From positions 1,364,001 to 1,428,000 of the forward strand of contig NZ_CP024628.1 of the NCBI RefSeq assembly GCF_024449095.1: a stretch of 64,000 nucleotides of DNA, read 5' to 3'. Shown piece by piece: positions 16,780-24,372 of this stretch (its first letter is position 1; the number at the start of each line of letters is the position of its first letter). A model generated the notes under the pieces. The model worked only from the letters and a program-made list of their open reading frames with translations. It made no database searches and was not told where the DNA came from. Both the position numbers and the translations under genes were made by a program. Source of the stretch: Vibrio coralliilyticus. GTDB taxonomy: Bacteria; Pseudomonadota; Gammaproteobacteria; Enterobacterales; Vibrionaceae.

Positions 16780-17700
16780 ATGAACTATCTATCTACTTTC
16801 TTCAAAGGCTTAGCTATGGGCGCTGCCGACGTGGTACCAGGAGTCTCTGGTGGTACCATTGCTTTCATCACTGGTATTTATGACACATTATTGGAGAGTA
16901 TCCGGCGTATTAACCCAAGCTTAATTGGTATTTTAAAACGCGATGGATTGAAAGCTGCGTTTAATCATATCAATGGCTTATTCCTTATCGCTCTCTTTGG
17001 TGGTGTACTAACCAGCATTGCGACTCTGGCAAAGCTAATTTCATGGCTATTAGTGACACACCCTATCCCTCTCTGGTCTTTCTTCTTTGGCTTAATTCTG
17101 GTTTCGGTCTTCCATATGCTAAAGCAAATTGAAAAAAGAAGTATCAGCCGACTTATCTTCCTATTACTCGGGGTTGGGTTTGCTTATAGCATTACCATCC
17201 TCAAACCACTTCAAATGGATCCGACCAATATTAATGTCATGTTTGCGGGGGCTATCGCCATCTGTGCCATGATTTTACCGGGGATCTCAGGCAGCTTCAT
17301 TTTGTTGCTCATCGGCATGTATAGCTCCGTTCTAGGTGCGGTGAAATCACTGGATGTGACTATCTTGCTGCTCTTTCTCACTGGCTGTGTGATTGGCTTG
17401 CTGAGTTTTTCTCACGTATTGTCTTGGCTACTAAAACGCTTCAGGGATGTGACTCTGATTTTTTTAACTGGCTTAATGATTGGTACATTACCAAAGATCT
17501 GGCCTTGGAAAGAGACTCTAACCTGGCGGACGAATTCGAGTGGTGAGCAAGTCCCACTCGTCGAGCGCAATCTATCACCGTTTGACTTTGAAGCCATCAC
17601 GTCACAGCCAGCACAAATAGGCATCGCTGTCGTTCTTATGTTGTGTGCCATTGCTCTAGTGCTGGGGCTAGAAAAGTTTGCCGAAAGCCGCGAACTCTAA
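16780..17700 (+). CDS. popT: DUF368 membrane protein, PopT-type undecaprenyl-phosphate translocase
   Basis: A 306-residue polytopic protein of the DUF368 family, with two internally related glycine-proline motifs in inverted-repeat halves: VVPGVSGGTIAF (about 18-29) and ILPGISGSF (about 165-173). From the literature as I recall it, DUF368 proteins, including one from V. cholerae, were shown to return the lipid carrier undecaprenyl phosphate across the inner membrane for peptidoglycan and polysaccharide synthesis, mainly at alkaline pH. The gene is divergent from the qrr RNA and shares its upstream region. It ends with its own terminator. Family assignment is confident; the translocase role is by homology. 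Confidence 0.85.
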   Translation: MNYLSTFFKGLAMGAADVVPGVSGGTIAFITGIYDTLLESIRRINPSLIGILKRDGLKAAFNHINGLFLIALFGGVLTSIATLAKLISWLLVTHPIPLWSFFFGLILVSVFHMLKQIEKRSISRLIFLLLGVGFAYSITILKPLQMDPTNINVMFAGAIAICAMILPGISGSFILLLIGMYSSVLGAVKSLDVTILLLFLTGCVIGLLSFSHVLSWLLKRFRDVTLIFLTGLMIGTLPKIWPWKETLTWRTNSSGEQVPLVERNLSPFDFEAITSQPAQIGIAVVLMLCAIALVLGLEKFAESREL

Positions 17701-17705
17701 TCACT

Positions 17706-17731
17706 AAAGCAGCCAACTGGCTGCTTTTCTT
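17706..17731 (+). terminator. Terminator of popT
   Basis: A 10-bp stem AAAGCAGCCA / TGGCTGCTTT with a 2-base spacer (effectively a 4-base loop) is followed by TCTTTT, directly after the stop codon. Confidence 0.85.
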
Positions 17732-17859
17732 TTCATCTTTGTCTACTGAACCTCATTCCAAAAGCTCATAATAGTCAATGATGGCTCGTCGCCTACTTCA
17801 CGCAGGCGTATTCAAGTATTAAAAAGCGGGGCTGATTAAGTAATCGCTTCATCAATGTG

Positions 17860-17923
17860 AAACCCGGCATTTGCCGGGTTTGTTATTGTATAGAGAAAAC
17901 AGCCTGTCAGATGACAGGCTGTT
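17860..17923 (-). terminator. Two tandem hairpins downstream of ctlX
   Basis: The nearer hairpin, AACAGCCTGTC / GACAGGCTGTT (17898-17923), sits 6 bp past the ctlX stop and is followed by TTTTC on the minus strand. A second hairpin, AAACCCGGCA / TGCCGGGTTT (17860-17881), lies beyond it. Both are perfect 10-11 bp stems. Confidence 0.75.
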
Positions 17924-17929
17924 AAATAT

Positions 17930-18907
17930 TTATAGAAGGGTCTGCCGGCTTGGTAAGAAAACTTCACCCAGCATACAACGAACGCTGCCACCCCCGATCG
18001 ACTCGATGGTCTGAACGTTGAAAGGTAAAAGCTTACCGTGGCTCGCAAGTTGGGCACGTTGTGCTGATGAGAAGGCATCGTACGCCGATTGTGACATGGC
18101 AATCACTTTGTCACCATTCACCGTTTCAAGTTCTAGAATGTTGCCACAGAACTGGTTCATCTGCTCAAGGCTGATAGAAATAACCTGCTTATCTTTCGCC
18201 AGAGACTTAAGTACAAAACGACGTTCAAATTCAGGAATCACTTCGTCACAAATGACGCAGAAGCGCTCCCCGATCGCCATCATCACATTCGTATGGTAGA
18301 TCGGCTTGCCTGACGGTAAGGCAGTCTGGAATGACACAACACGATCGTAACCGATACGCTCAGCGTAGTCTTCCAATACTTCGCGATCACAACGCTGTGA
18401 CAACGCCGCATAGATAGTACGATTCACATGATCAATGACCATAACACCCGTACTTTCTAGATGTGCATTTTGAGCCAGATAATCAGTCAGAGAATCTTCT
18501 GACACCACCTTTCGCCCTGCGGCTTCTAGAGCTTCACGCAAAGCATCTGGGCGAACTTCCTGCTGACGGTTTTCACACGCCATAGGGAAAGTGTACAAAG
18601 CACCATCAGCAGTAGTGCTGAACCAGTTATTAGGGAAGACGGCATCGGGCGTTTCGACTTCACCAAGAGGGTAATCAAATTCCACAACTTGAACACCAGC
18701 TTGGCGCAACTGACCAACCATGGTATTAAATTCTTGCATCGCTTGCTTGCGAACTTGCTCCGTGGTTTCGTTGACTTGATGTTGGAACTCATTGTCTCGA
18801 GCGGTTTCAGCATTAAACGCAAATTCTTTTGGTGGAACCATTACCACACAGTTGGCGTTTTGCACGGTAGAAACTGACTTTTCTAGTTGTGTTTGCTGTT
18901 TGAACAT
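17930..18907 (-). CDS. ctlX: Citrulline-utilisation hydrolase CtlX (amidinotransferase fold)
   Basis: A 325-residue guanidino-group-modifying enzyme. It shows the MVPPKEFAFN start of the catalytic core, the PDAVFPNNWFST signature with the active-site Asp/Glu region, a mid-protein HLESTGVMVIDH with the catalytic His area, and the near C-terminal SIGGGSVRCMLGEVF with the catalytic Cys. These match CtlX/arginine-deiminase-like hydrolases; CtlX is linked to citrulline use in Francisella. A GTG 8 codons upstream is possible, but ATG 18907 fits the family start. It is monocistronic; an inverted repeat upstream may be its operator. Dimethylarginine or arginine substrates are alternatives. Confidence 0.85.
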   Translation of the reverse strand: MFKQQTQLEKSVSTVQNANCVVMVPPKEFAFNAETARDNEFQHQVNETTEQVRKQAMQEFNTMVGQLRQAGVQVVEFDYPLGEVETPDAVFPNNWFSTTADGALYTFPMACENRQQEVRPDALREALEAAGRKVVSEDSLTDYLAQNAHLESTGVMVIDHVNRTIYAALSQRCDREVLEDYAERIGYDRVVSFQTALPSGKPIYHTNVMMAIGERFCVICDEVIPEFERRFVLKSLAKDKQVISISLEQMNQFCGNILELETVNGDKVIAMSQSAYDAFSSAQRAQLASHGKLLPFNVQTIESIGGGSVRCMLGEVFLPSRQTLL

Positions 18908-19212
18908 GGCGATAGACTCGTTATATCTCACTCACTTACGCTGAATTGTAGACATATTGTTAAGACAACAATTACTGAATTCATGTATAACAATCGATAC
19001 TAATCTTACATTTTTACTGTGAATCTTAAGTTTTACAGTAAATTTTATGGATAGAATGACATTTAAAACCCTTTGACTGAATATTATGCAGCTATTGGTA
19101 TAACAAATGGTTGATATACGGTTACATTTCACACATTAACGAGCTACCATATGATGCAAAGCGCAACCGCTATCTATAGCTTTCTTCTGCGTTGTGAATT
19201 TTAAGGCGAGTT
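18908..19212. promoter_or_regulatory. Divergent control region between ctlX and ABC exporter gene
   Basis: This is 305 bp of AT-rich non-coding DNA. One clear element is the inverted repeat TTTACTGT-N14-ACAGTAAA at 19013-19042, a plausible dimeric regulator site between the two divergent genes. I do not recognise the regulator; it does not fit an ArgR box well. Confidence 0.4.
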
Positions 19213-21066
19213 ATGTTTAAGAAATTTGAAGGTTTCACGAAACCTTTTCCTAATGAAGAACCTTCTCAGCCACCGAGTGGAATTTTTGCTTTCTGTCGTT
19301 ATTACACTCGCGGGTTTGAAGTACCTCTGATCCTTATGTCGTTGATGGCAACGGTTGTGGCCATCGTAGAAGTGTCATTATTTGGTGCCATGGGCAACCT
19401 TGTTGACTGGCTGTCAACCAGTAACCCTGAAACATTCTGGCAAGAAAACCGATCCGAACTCATGCTTTATGGTGGTTTACTCTTAGTTGTCATGCCTGTT
19501 TTGGTCGTTGCCTATTCACTATTGGTGCACCAAACACTCCTTGGCAACTATCCGATGTCCATTCGCTGGTTAGCGCATCGCTACTTGCTAAAACAAAGCC
19601 TGAATTTCTATCAGGATGATTTTGCAGGTCGTGTCGCGACTAAGGTGATGCAAACCTCTCTGGCAGTCCGTGAAACCGTAATGAAAACCATGGACGTTTT
19701 CGTTTATGTATCCGTATATTTCACTGCGATCGTCGTACTTCTGGCTCAAGCTGACTGGCGTCTGATGATCCCTATGGTTATTTGGCTATTGTGTTACATC
19801 GCTATTCAGATCTACTTCGTACCTAAATTGAAAAAGGTCGCTTCTGAGCAAGCTGACGCCCGATCCACGATGACAGGGCGTATCGTCGACAGCTATACCA
19901 ACATTGCTACGGTTAAACTATTTTCCCACAGCAAACGGGAAACGGTGTACGCAGAAAATGGCATGCGCGGCTTCCTTGATACTGTTTACCGCCAGATGCG
20001 CTTAGTGACCGGCTTTGACGTCGCCGTTGAGATCACAAACTACCTATTGGTCTTCACTATCGGTGCGCTCTCTATTTATCTGTGGATGGACAATTCGATC
20101 AGCATCGGTGCCATCGCTATTGCAATCGCTCTGGCTTTGCGTATCAACGGCATGTCTATGTGGATTATGTGGGAAGTCGGCGCCCTATTCGAAAATATGG
20201 GGACTGTTGTCGATGGCATGAAGACACTATCTAAGCCGATTGATATTCAAGATAAAGACAATGCAAAGCCGTTAACGGTTAAGCAAGGTGGTATCCAGTT
20301 TGACGACGTCAGTTTCCATTATGGTGACGAGAGTAAAGGTGTGATCAGCCACCTCAACCTTAACATCAAGCCAGGAGAAAAGGTCGGTCTGGTTGGTCGC
20401 TCTGGCGCAGGTAAATCAACTTTGGTCAACCTGCTCCTTCGTTTCCATGATGTTGAAAGCGGTAACATTAAGATAGACGGTCAGGTGATTTCTGATGTCA
20501 CTCAAGACTCTCTGCGCAGCAATATAGGTATGGTAACCCAAGATACCTCACTGCTACACCGCTCAATTCGTGACAATATCCTTTATGGAAACCCTGATGC
20601 CAATGAAGACGATCTGCTACGCGCAACCAAACAAGCCCATGCACACGAGTTTATTGAGACACTGAGTGACCCGTTCGGTAACAAAGGCTACGATGCTCAG
20701 GTGGGTGAGCGAGGCGTCAAGTTGTCTGGAGGTCAACGACAGCGTATCGCCATTTCACGTGTGCTGCTTAAAGATGCACCTTTGCTCATTTTGGATGAAG
20801 CCACTTCGGCCCTTGACTCAGAAGTCGAAGCTGCAATTCAAGAAAGCCTCAATGAGCTTATGGAAGGGAAAACGGTTATCGCCATTGCCCATCGTCTATC
20901 CACCATCGCCGCAATGGATCGATTGATTGTGTTGGACAAAGGACAAATTGTTGAGCAAGGTACTCATCAGGAGCTGATCCAGAACGAAGGCATTTATGCT
21001 CAGCTCTGGGCACACCAGACGGGCGGTTTCATCGGCGACGAAGATCAGCAAAAACAAACGGCTTAA
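19213..21066 (+). CDS. ABC exporter, fused membrane and ATPase domains (MsbA/MdlB-type)
   Basis: A 617-residue half-transporter. Six membrane helices occupy about residues 30-330; the C-terminal nucleotide-binding domain spans about 350-600. It has Walker A GRSGAGKST, the Q-loop, signature LSGGQRQR, Walker B LLILDEATSALD and switch His (IAHRLS). It works as a homodimer to export lipids, peptides or drugs across the inner membrane. There is no dedicated adaptor or substrate gene next to it, and the sequence does not tell the substrate. The start ATG 19213 has GGCGAG upstream. A strong terminator follows. Confidence 0.93.
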   Translation: MFKKFEGFTKPFPNEEPSQPPSGIFAFCRYYTRGFEVPLILMSLMATVVAIVEVSLFGAMGNLVDWLSTSNPETFWQENRSELMLYGGLLLVVMPVLVVAYSLLVHQTLLGNYPMSIRWLAHRYLLKQSLNFYQDDFAGRVATKVMQTSLAVRETVMKTMDVFVYVSVYFTAIVVLLAQADWRLMIPMVIWLLCYIAIQIYFVPKLKKVASEQADARSTMTGRIVDSYTNIATVKLFSHSKRETVYAENGMRGFLDTVYRQMRLVTGFDVAVEITNYLLVFTIGALSIYLWMDNSISIGAIAIAIALALRINGMSMWIMWEVGALFENMGTVVDGMKTLSKPIDIQDKDNAKPLTVKQGGIQFDDVSFHYGDESKGVISHLNLNIKPGEKVGLVGRSGAGKSTLVNLLLRFHDVESGNIKIDGQVISDVTQDSLRSNIGMVTQDTSLLHRSIRDNILYGNPDANEDDLLRATKQAHAHEFIETLSDPFGNKGYDAQVGERGVKLSGGQRQRIAISRVLLKDAPLLILDEATSALDSEVEAAIQESLNELMEGKTVIAIAHRLSTIAAMDRLIVLDKGQIVEQGTHQELIQNEGIYAQLWAHQTGGFIGDEDQQKQTA

Positions 21067-21086
21067 TCCACCCGTTTAAAAGCATT

Positions 21087-21115
21087 AAAGCAGAGGTTTC
21101 GCCTCTGCTTTTTCG
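21087..21115 (+). terminator. Terminator of the ABC exporter gene
   Basis: A 10-bp stem AAAGCAGAGG / CCTCTGCTTT with loop TTTCG is followed by a T-rich tract. Confidence 0.85.
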
Positions 21116-21190
21116 TTTTCGATATTCAATCTGCCACAGAAATTGATATATACTCGCGCCATTCGCATTCAACCAAGTTCAACAAGACCA

Positions 21191-21892
21191 ATGAATAAAA
21201 GTTTACTGACAAATGTGCTGGCACTGGCGCTATTAGCTGGCGGTTACCAAACAGACAACCAAGTCGCATTTTACGCCGGCTTGTTTGCTTTTTCTGGCGC
21301 AATCACCAACTGGTTAGCGATTCACATGCTGTTCGAGAAAGTACCCGGCTTATACGGTTCTGGCGTGATCCCTGCGCGTTTTGAAGAGTTTAAGGCCGCC
21401 ATCAAGAACTTGATGATGGAACAGTTTTTCACCGCAGAAAACATTGATCGATTCCTCAACAAAGAAATGTCGGGCAAGACACTCAATCTTGAGCCTGTAC
21501 TAGAGAAAGTCGATTTCAATCCAACGTTTGATTCTCTGGTCAATGTCATTGCAAACTCTTCTTTTGGCAGCATGCTGGCTATGTTTGGCGGCGCGGAAGC
21601 CCTGCAACCGCTGAAAGAACCGTTTGTCGAAAAAATGCAGGAAGCGGTGGTAGAAATCAGCCAGAGCGATGCGGTTAAAGAAGCGCTAAAGGGTCAACTG
21701 GAATCGCCAGCCATGATGGAAGAGATTCAGGCCAATATTGAAAACATTATTGACCAGCGCCTAAGTGAACTGACGCCAAAGCTGGTCAAAGAAATCGTCC
21801 AGAAAATGATTAAAGAGCATTTAGGCTGGCTGGTAGTTTGGGGCGGCGTGTTTGGCGGTCTAATCGGTATCGCATCATCATTCATTGCCTGA
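21191..21892 (+). CDS. DUF445 family membrane protein
   Basis: A 233-residue protein with an N-terminal hydrophobic pair of helices (about 5-20 and 26-46, including GAITNWLAIHMLFEKVPG, the conserved DUF445 signature), a long helical cytoplasmic or periplasmic middle, and a C-terminal membrane anchor (VVWGGVFGGLIGIASSFI). The family is widespread, of unknown function. I chose ATG 21191 over the upstream frame start at 21143 because it begins directly at the first helix and the extra residues have no family look. Confidence 0.8.
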   Translation: MNKSLLTNVLALALLAGGYQTDNQVAFYAGLFAFSGAITNWLAIHMLFEKVPGLYGSGVIPARFEEFKAAIKNLMMEQFFTAENIDRFLNKEMSGKTLNLEPVLEKVDFNPTFDSLVNVIANSSFGSMLAMFGGAEALQPLKEPFVEKMQEAVVEISQSDAVKEALKGQLESPAMMEEIQANIENIIDQRLSELTPKLVKEIVQKMIKEHLGWLVVWGGVFGGLIGIASSFIA

Positions 21893-21916
21893 TGTAGAAC
21901 CCAGCAATTGACGAAC

Positions 21917-21946
21917 AAGGGAAGCGAATGCTTCCCTTTTCTTTTT
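21917..21946. terminator. Terminator between DUF445 gene and lrp-like gene
   Basis: A 9-bp stem AAGGGAAGC / GCTTCCCTT with loop GAAT is followed by TTCTTTTTC on the plus strand. It can also serve the convergent regulator gene. Confidence 0.8.
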
Positions 21947-22423
21947 CTAGAGTGTTGCTATCAAATCCGCGTTTACACCAAAGCTGGTTTTGTGCTCTTC
22001 AATCACTACTTCACTTCGCGTCTGAATCACACCGGGTAAGGTACCCAGCTTAGTCGACATAAAATTCTGATACGCTTTCATATCTTTAACTCGAACCTTA
22101 ATCATGGTGTCAAAATCACCAGATAATGAATAACACTCTTCTATCTCTGGCATATCTTCCACCGCTTTAGCGAACTTCTCAAAGATTGAGAAGCTGGTTT
22201 GGTCGAGACGGATGTGAATAAAAACCTGCACATCTAAACCCAATTTCTCTGGGCTGAGCTCAGCGTGATAGCCCTTGATATAGCCTTCTTTTTCAAGGCG
22301 TTTAACCCTTTCAGAGCAAGGTGAGGTGGTCAAGTTTACTTGCTTAGCAAGCTCTACAACAGGTAGGCGACCTTTTAGGTTTAAGGTACGGAGGATTTCA
22401 CGATCAATTCTATCTAAGTCCAT
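21947..22423 (-). CDS. Lrp/AsnC-family transcriptional regulator
   Basis: A 158-residue feast/famine regulator. The N-terminal helix-turn-helix (VVELAKQVNLTTSPCSERVKRL, about 23-44) is followed by the RAM/AsnC ligand-binding domain with SGDFDTMIKV and TLPGVIQTRSEVVIE. These proteins form octamers and sense amino acids. Size and HTH sequence fit Lrp-type regulators, but the long global Lrp itself differs, so this is probably a local paralogue. The nearest amino-acid genes are ctlX (3 kb away) and, beyond the insertion sequence, putP; regulation of either is a guess. Confidence 0.9.
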   Translation of the reverse strand: MDLDRIDREILRTLNLKGRLPVVELAKQVNLTTSPCSERVKRLEKEGYIKGYHAELSPEKLGLDVQVFIHIRLDQTSFSIFEKFAKAVEDMPEIEECYSLSGDFDTMIKVRVKDMKAYQNFMSTKLGTLPGVIQTRSEVVIEEHKTSFGVNADLIATL

Positions 22424-22533
22424 TTAACGCTCTGATTAGATGTCTTTCTTTATGCTTATCATAATCGAAACAAGTCAATGAAACCTAATAAAGGAACAGC
22501 TTTAGAAGAAATTTTATTAGCAAGAATAGAAAT

Positions 22534-22764
22534 TTATGCGGCTTCAACGTTCGAGAGCTCACGCTCTTGGACTAAGTCTGCCTGAGTGTTGCACACACGA
22601 CAAAACGCCTGCTTTTCCATTTTTACATAATGGGCACCCTGGAAGAGGGTTGCAAAGAAACACGCCAAACTCTTTTTCACCGAGTCATGCTCTTCTTGGC
22701 ATCGCTTCATAACAACTTTGTGGGCAGTCACTTTTTGGCAGCAATGGCAATATACCTGAGGCAT
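22534..22764 (-). CDS. Small Cys-rich zinc-ribbon protein, unknown function
   Basis: A 76-residue protein with two Cys pairs that would form one zinc ribbon: YCHCCQKVTAHK near the N-terminus and FCRVCNTQ at about residues 53-60, with an extra Cys in each half. There is no signal peptide. It has good coding character and a GGAGAGA ribosome site ahead of the ATG, so I treat it as a real gene. I do not recognise a named family. The insertion sequence lies 125 bp upstream and may have separated it from its original promoter context. Confidence 0.7.
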   Translation of the reverse strand: MPQVYCHCCQKVTAHKVVMKRCQEEHDSVKKSLACFFATLFQGAHYVKMEKQAFCRVCNTQADLVQERELSNVEAA

Positions 22765-22888
22765 TTTCTCTCTCCGTGAGCGATAGCGTTATTGATAGTG
22801 GACATATTAGTAAGGCCTTAGTTCCAATTGCTCAAATTTTCATTTTCAATTTGTGAACCAAGTTCAATTATCAACCAGCTTTATTAAA

Positions 22889-22913
22889 AAAGCCCCGAAT
22901 ATCGGCAACGTAG
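22889..22913 (+). repeat. Left terminal inverted repeat of the insertion sequence
   Basis: This 25-bp end matches the right end in reverse complement except at one position. It contains a small inner palindrome CCGA-ATA-TCGG and ends 1 bp before the transposase stop codon. Confidence 0.85.
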
Positions 22914-22914
22914 T

Positions 22915-24252
22915 TCACTTAAGAGGAGCTGCGTAGCGATTAACAGGGTATCGGGTCTTTGATATTTTTACCGCCCTAGGCCGATTTGGCTTAGGGCGTT
23001 TGTCTATAAAGAGGATAGATAAATCTCCTCGAAGGCTCTTTAAGCGTTTCGGCGTGTTACCTAAAGACACCGCTTTACTCATCATTTTGAGCTGGCTGGC
23101 TATAAACTGGCAAGCGTACTTAAAGCTGATTTCATTAGGTAAGCGTCCGTGTTCAACGGCAGCTTGACTAGCCTCTCGTCTCACCAAGTTATAACCAAGT
23201 AATAACCCCCACAGCTCTTGATAGACGAGTTCGACTGTTTTGCTTCTCAACACTAAAGCGTTGTGTTGCATTGAGCTCTTGATGTCACGGTAACCTAATT
23301 CGATTTCCCATCTTTCATGATAAAGCTCTGCCACAGATTGAGCGTCATACTGCTCTCTAGGAAGCGAGGTAAACACCGTTTTGGATTTACCTTGAACCTC
23401 ATAACTGACGGCTCTGACTGTCCATTTTTCTGGAAGACGAGGATTCTTTTTACGAGCTTGCGGTGAGACCTTCATCTCCACAAGCATGTCACTGCTTTCT
23501 TTATCATCCAGTAGAGTATATTTGACTCCTTTCCTTGCAGGGAGAAGCCAGTGTCTATTTATTCCACTGTTTTGCAGAGAAAGGAGTAAATCTGCACCAT
23601 AAAAACCTTTATCCAGTAACGTCACTGAGTTGTCTGGTAGAGCGTTGATGAAAGGCATCGCTAGAGGAATTTCACCTCGGCGATACGGGCTTATCGCCGC
23701 ATCAACGATGACATGAGAGCGAACATTCATCATAGTCACAACTCTCAATACTGGATGAGGTGTTTGTCTGTTGCTAGACGTATTTCCAGAGCCAAAATGT
23801 TCCCTCAATTCTGGTGTGTCAGCCGTTCTAAAAAGAGCGCCATCGACAGCAAAAACTTGTAAGCCTTGCCATGTATCATCAGGGTATCGCTCAAGTCCCC
23901 ACGTTTTCCCACATTGCTTAAACAGCCATTCGGGTGCTGCTTTGCCTAAGCGTTGTCTTGCTTGGGTTAAGGCGCTCTTTGCCAATAGCTCTTCATCAGC
24001 CAAACCGTCAGCACAGACATTCATTCTTCGAGCGACTTCGGCAATGGGTTCATTGCGGAAAAAAGCCATACCCACAATCAGCCACAACACCATATCGCTC
24101 GGTAATCGGCGTCGACGGATAGTCGCTTTATCGGACAGTGAGGCTGCTTTAGCTACCCACGCATCGGGAATGTGTTCAGAAAAGGTGGTGAGTTGGGCAA
24201 CATCAACAGGGTTTTCTTCAAGGAAGTCGGCAAAGAAGTGTTGAATAGACAT
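22915..24252 (-). CDS. IS4-family DDE transposase
   Basis: A 445-residue transposase with an N-terminal DUF4372-like helical domain and a DDE domain. The first catalytic Asp is in FAVDGALFRT, the second in TLLDKGFYGADLL, and the Glu in the diagnostic IS4 motif Y-x2-R-x3-E-x6-K seen as YHERWEIELGYRDIK. The frame is open from end to end, so the element could be active. The ATG is preceded within a few bases by a stem-loop and six T on the coding strand, which should restrain translation or block read-through. Codon use is like the rest of the window. Confidence 0.93.
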   Translation of the reverse strand: MSIQHFFADFLEENPVDVAQLTTFSEHIPDAWVAKAASLSDKATIRRRRLPSDMVLWLIVGMAFFRNEPIAEVARRMNVCADGLADEELLAKSALTQARQRLGKAAPEWLFKQCGKTWGLERYPDDTWQGLQVFAVDGALFRTADTPELREHFGSGNTSSNRQTPHPVLRVVTMMNVRSHVIVDAAISPYRRGEIPLAMPFINALPDNSVTLLDKGFYGADLLLSLQNSGINRHWLLPARKGVKYTLLDDKESSDMLVEMKVSPQARKKNPRLPEKWTVRAVSYEVQGKSKTVFTSLPREQYDAQSVAELYHERWEIELGYRDIKSSMQHNALVLRSKTVELVYQELWGLLLGYNLVRREASQAAVEHGRLPNEISFKYACQFIASQLKMMSKAVSLGNTPKRLKSLRGDLSILFIDKRPKPNRPRAVKISKTRYPVNRYAAPLK

Positions 24253-24256
24253 AAAA

Positions 24257-24320
24257 AATCGGAAACCTATAAACAGATTTCCGATTGTCTCTCATCAGAA
24301 GGATCGGTCAACCGATCCTT
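24257..24320 (-). promoter_or_regulatory. Twin hairpins in the transposase leader
   Basis: AAGGATCGGT / ACCGATCCTT (24299-24320) and AATCGGAAA / TTTCCGATT (24257-24286) lie between the right end and the start codon. The second is followed by a T-run that leads straight into the ATG, so it looks like a terminator/attenuator that would stop incoming transcripts and mask the ribosome site. Confidence 0.65.
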
Positions 24321-24327
24321 ATCTGAT

Positions 24328-24352
24328 CTACATTGCCGAATATCGGGGCTTT
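24328..24352 (-). repeat. Right terminal inverted repeat of the insertion sequence
   Basis: This is the 25-bp partner of the left end, one mismatch. It is the outer boundary next to the putP stop codon. Confidence 0.85.
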
Positions 24353-24372
24353 ATGTTTCGTCGGTTTACCGC

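Larger units (their letters stand above)
22889..24352 (-). mobile_element. IS4-family insertion sequence, 1464 bp, apparently intact
   Basis: One full-length transposase gene is bounded by near-perfect 25-bp terminal inverted repeats (24 of 25 match). Left end starts AAAGCCCCGAATATCGGCAA at 22889; the right end is its complement, finishing at 24352. Flanking bases TTTATTAAA on the left and ATGTTTCGT on the right do not form a target-site duplication. Either the element is old, one flank was rearranged, or this copy arose with a deletion. It sits 20 bp from the putP stop codon. Two hairpins near its right end guard the transposase from outside transcription. Confidence 0.85.

Noticed and set aside
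23771..24244. 157-codon frame on the plus strand inside the insertion sequence
   Set aside because: It is antisense to the transposase, has no ribosome site, and its composition is that of a shadow frame.
22889..24352. Composite transposon or genomic island around the IS element
   Set aside because: Only one copy is present, both flanks are ordinary core genes, and no cargo or attachment site is seen.
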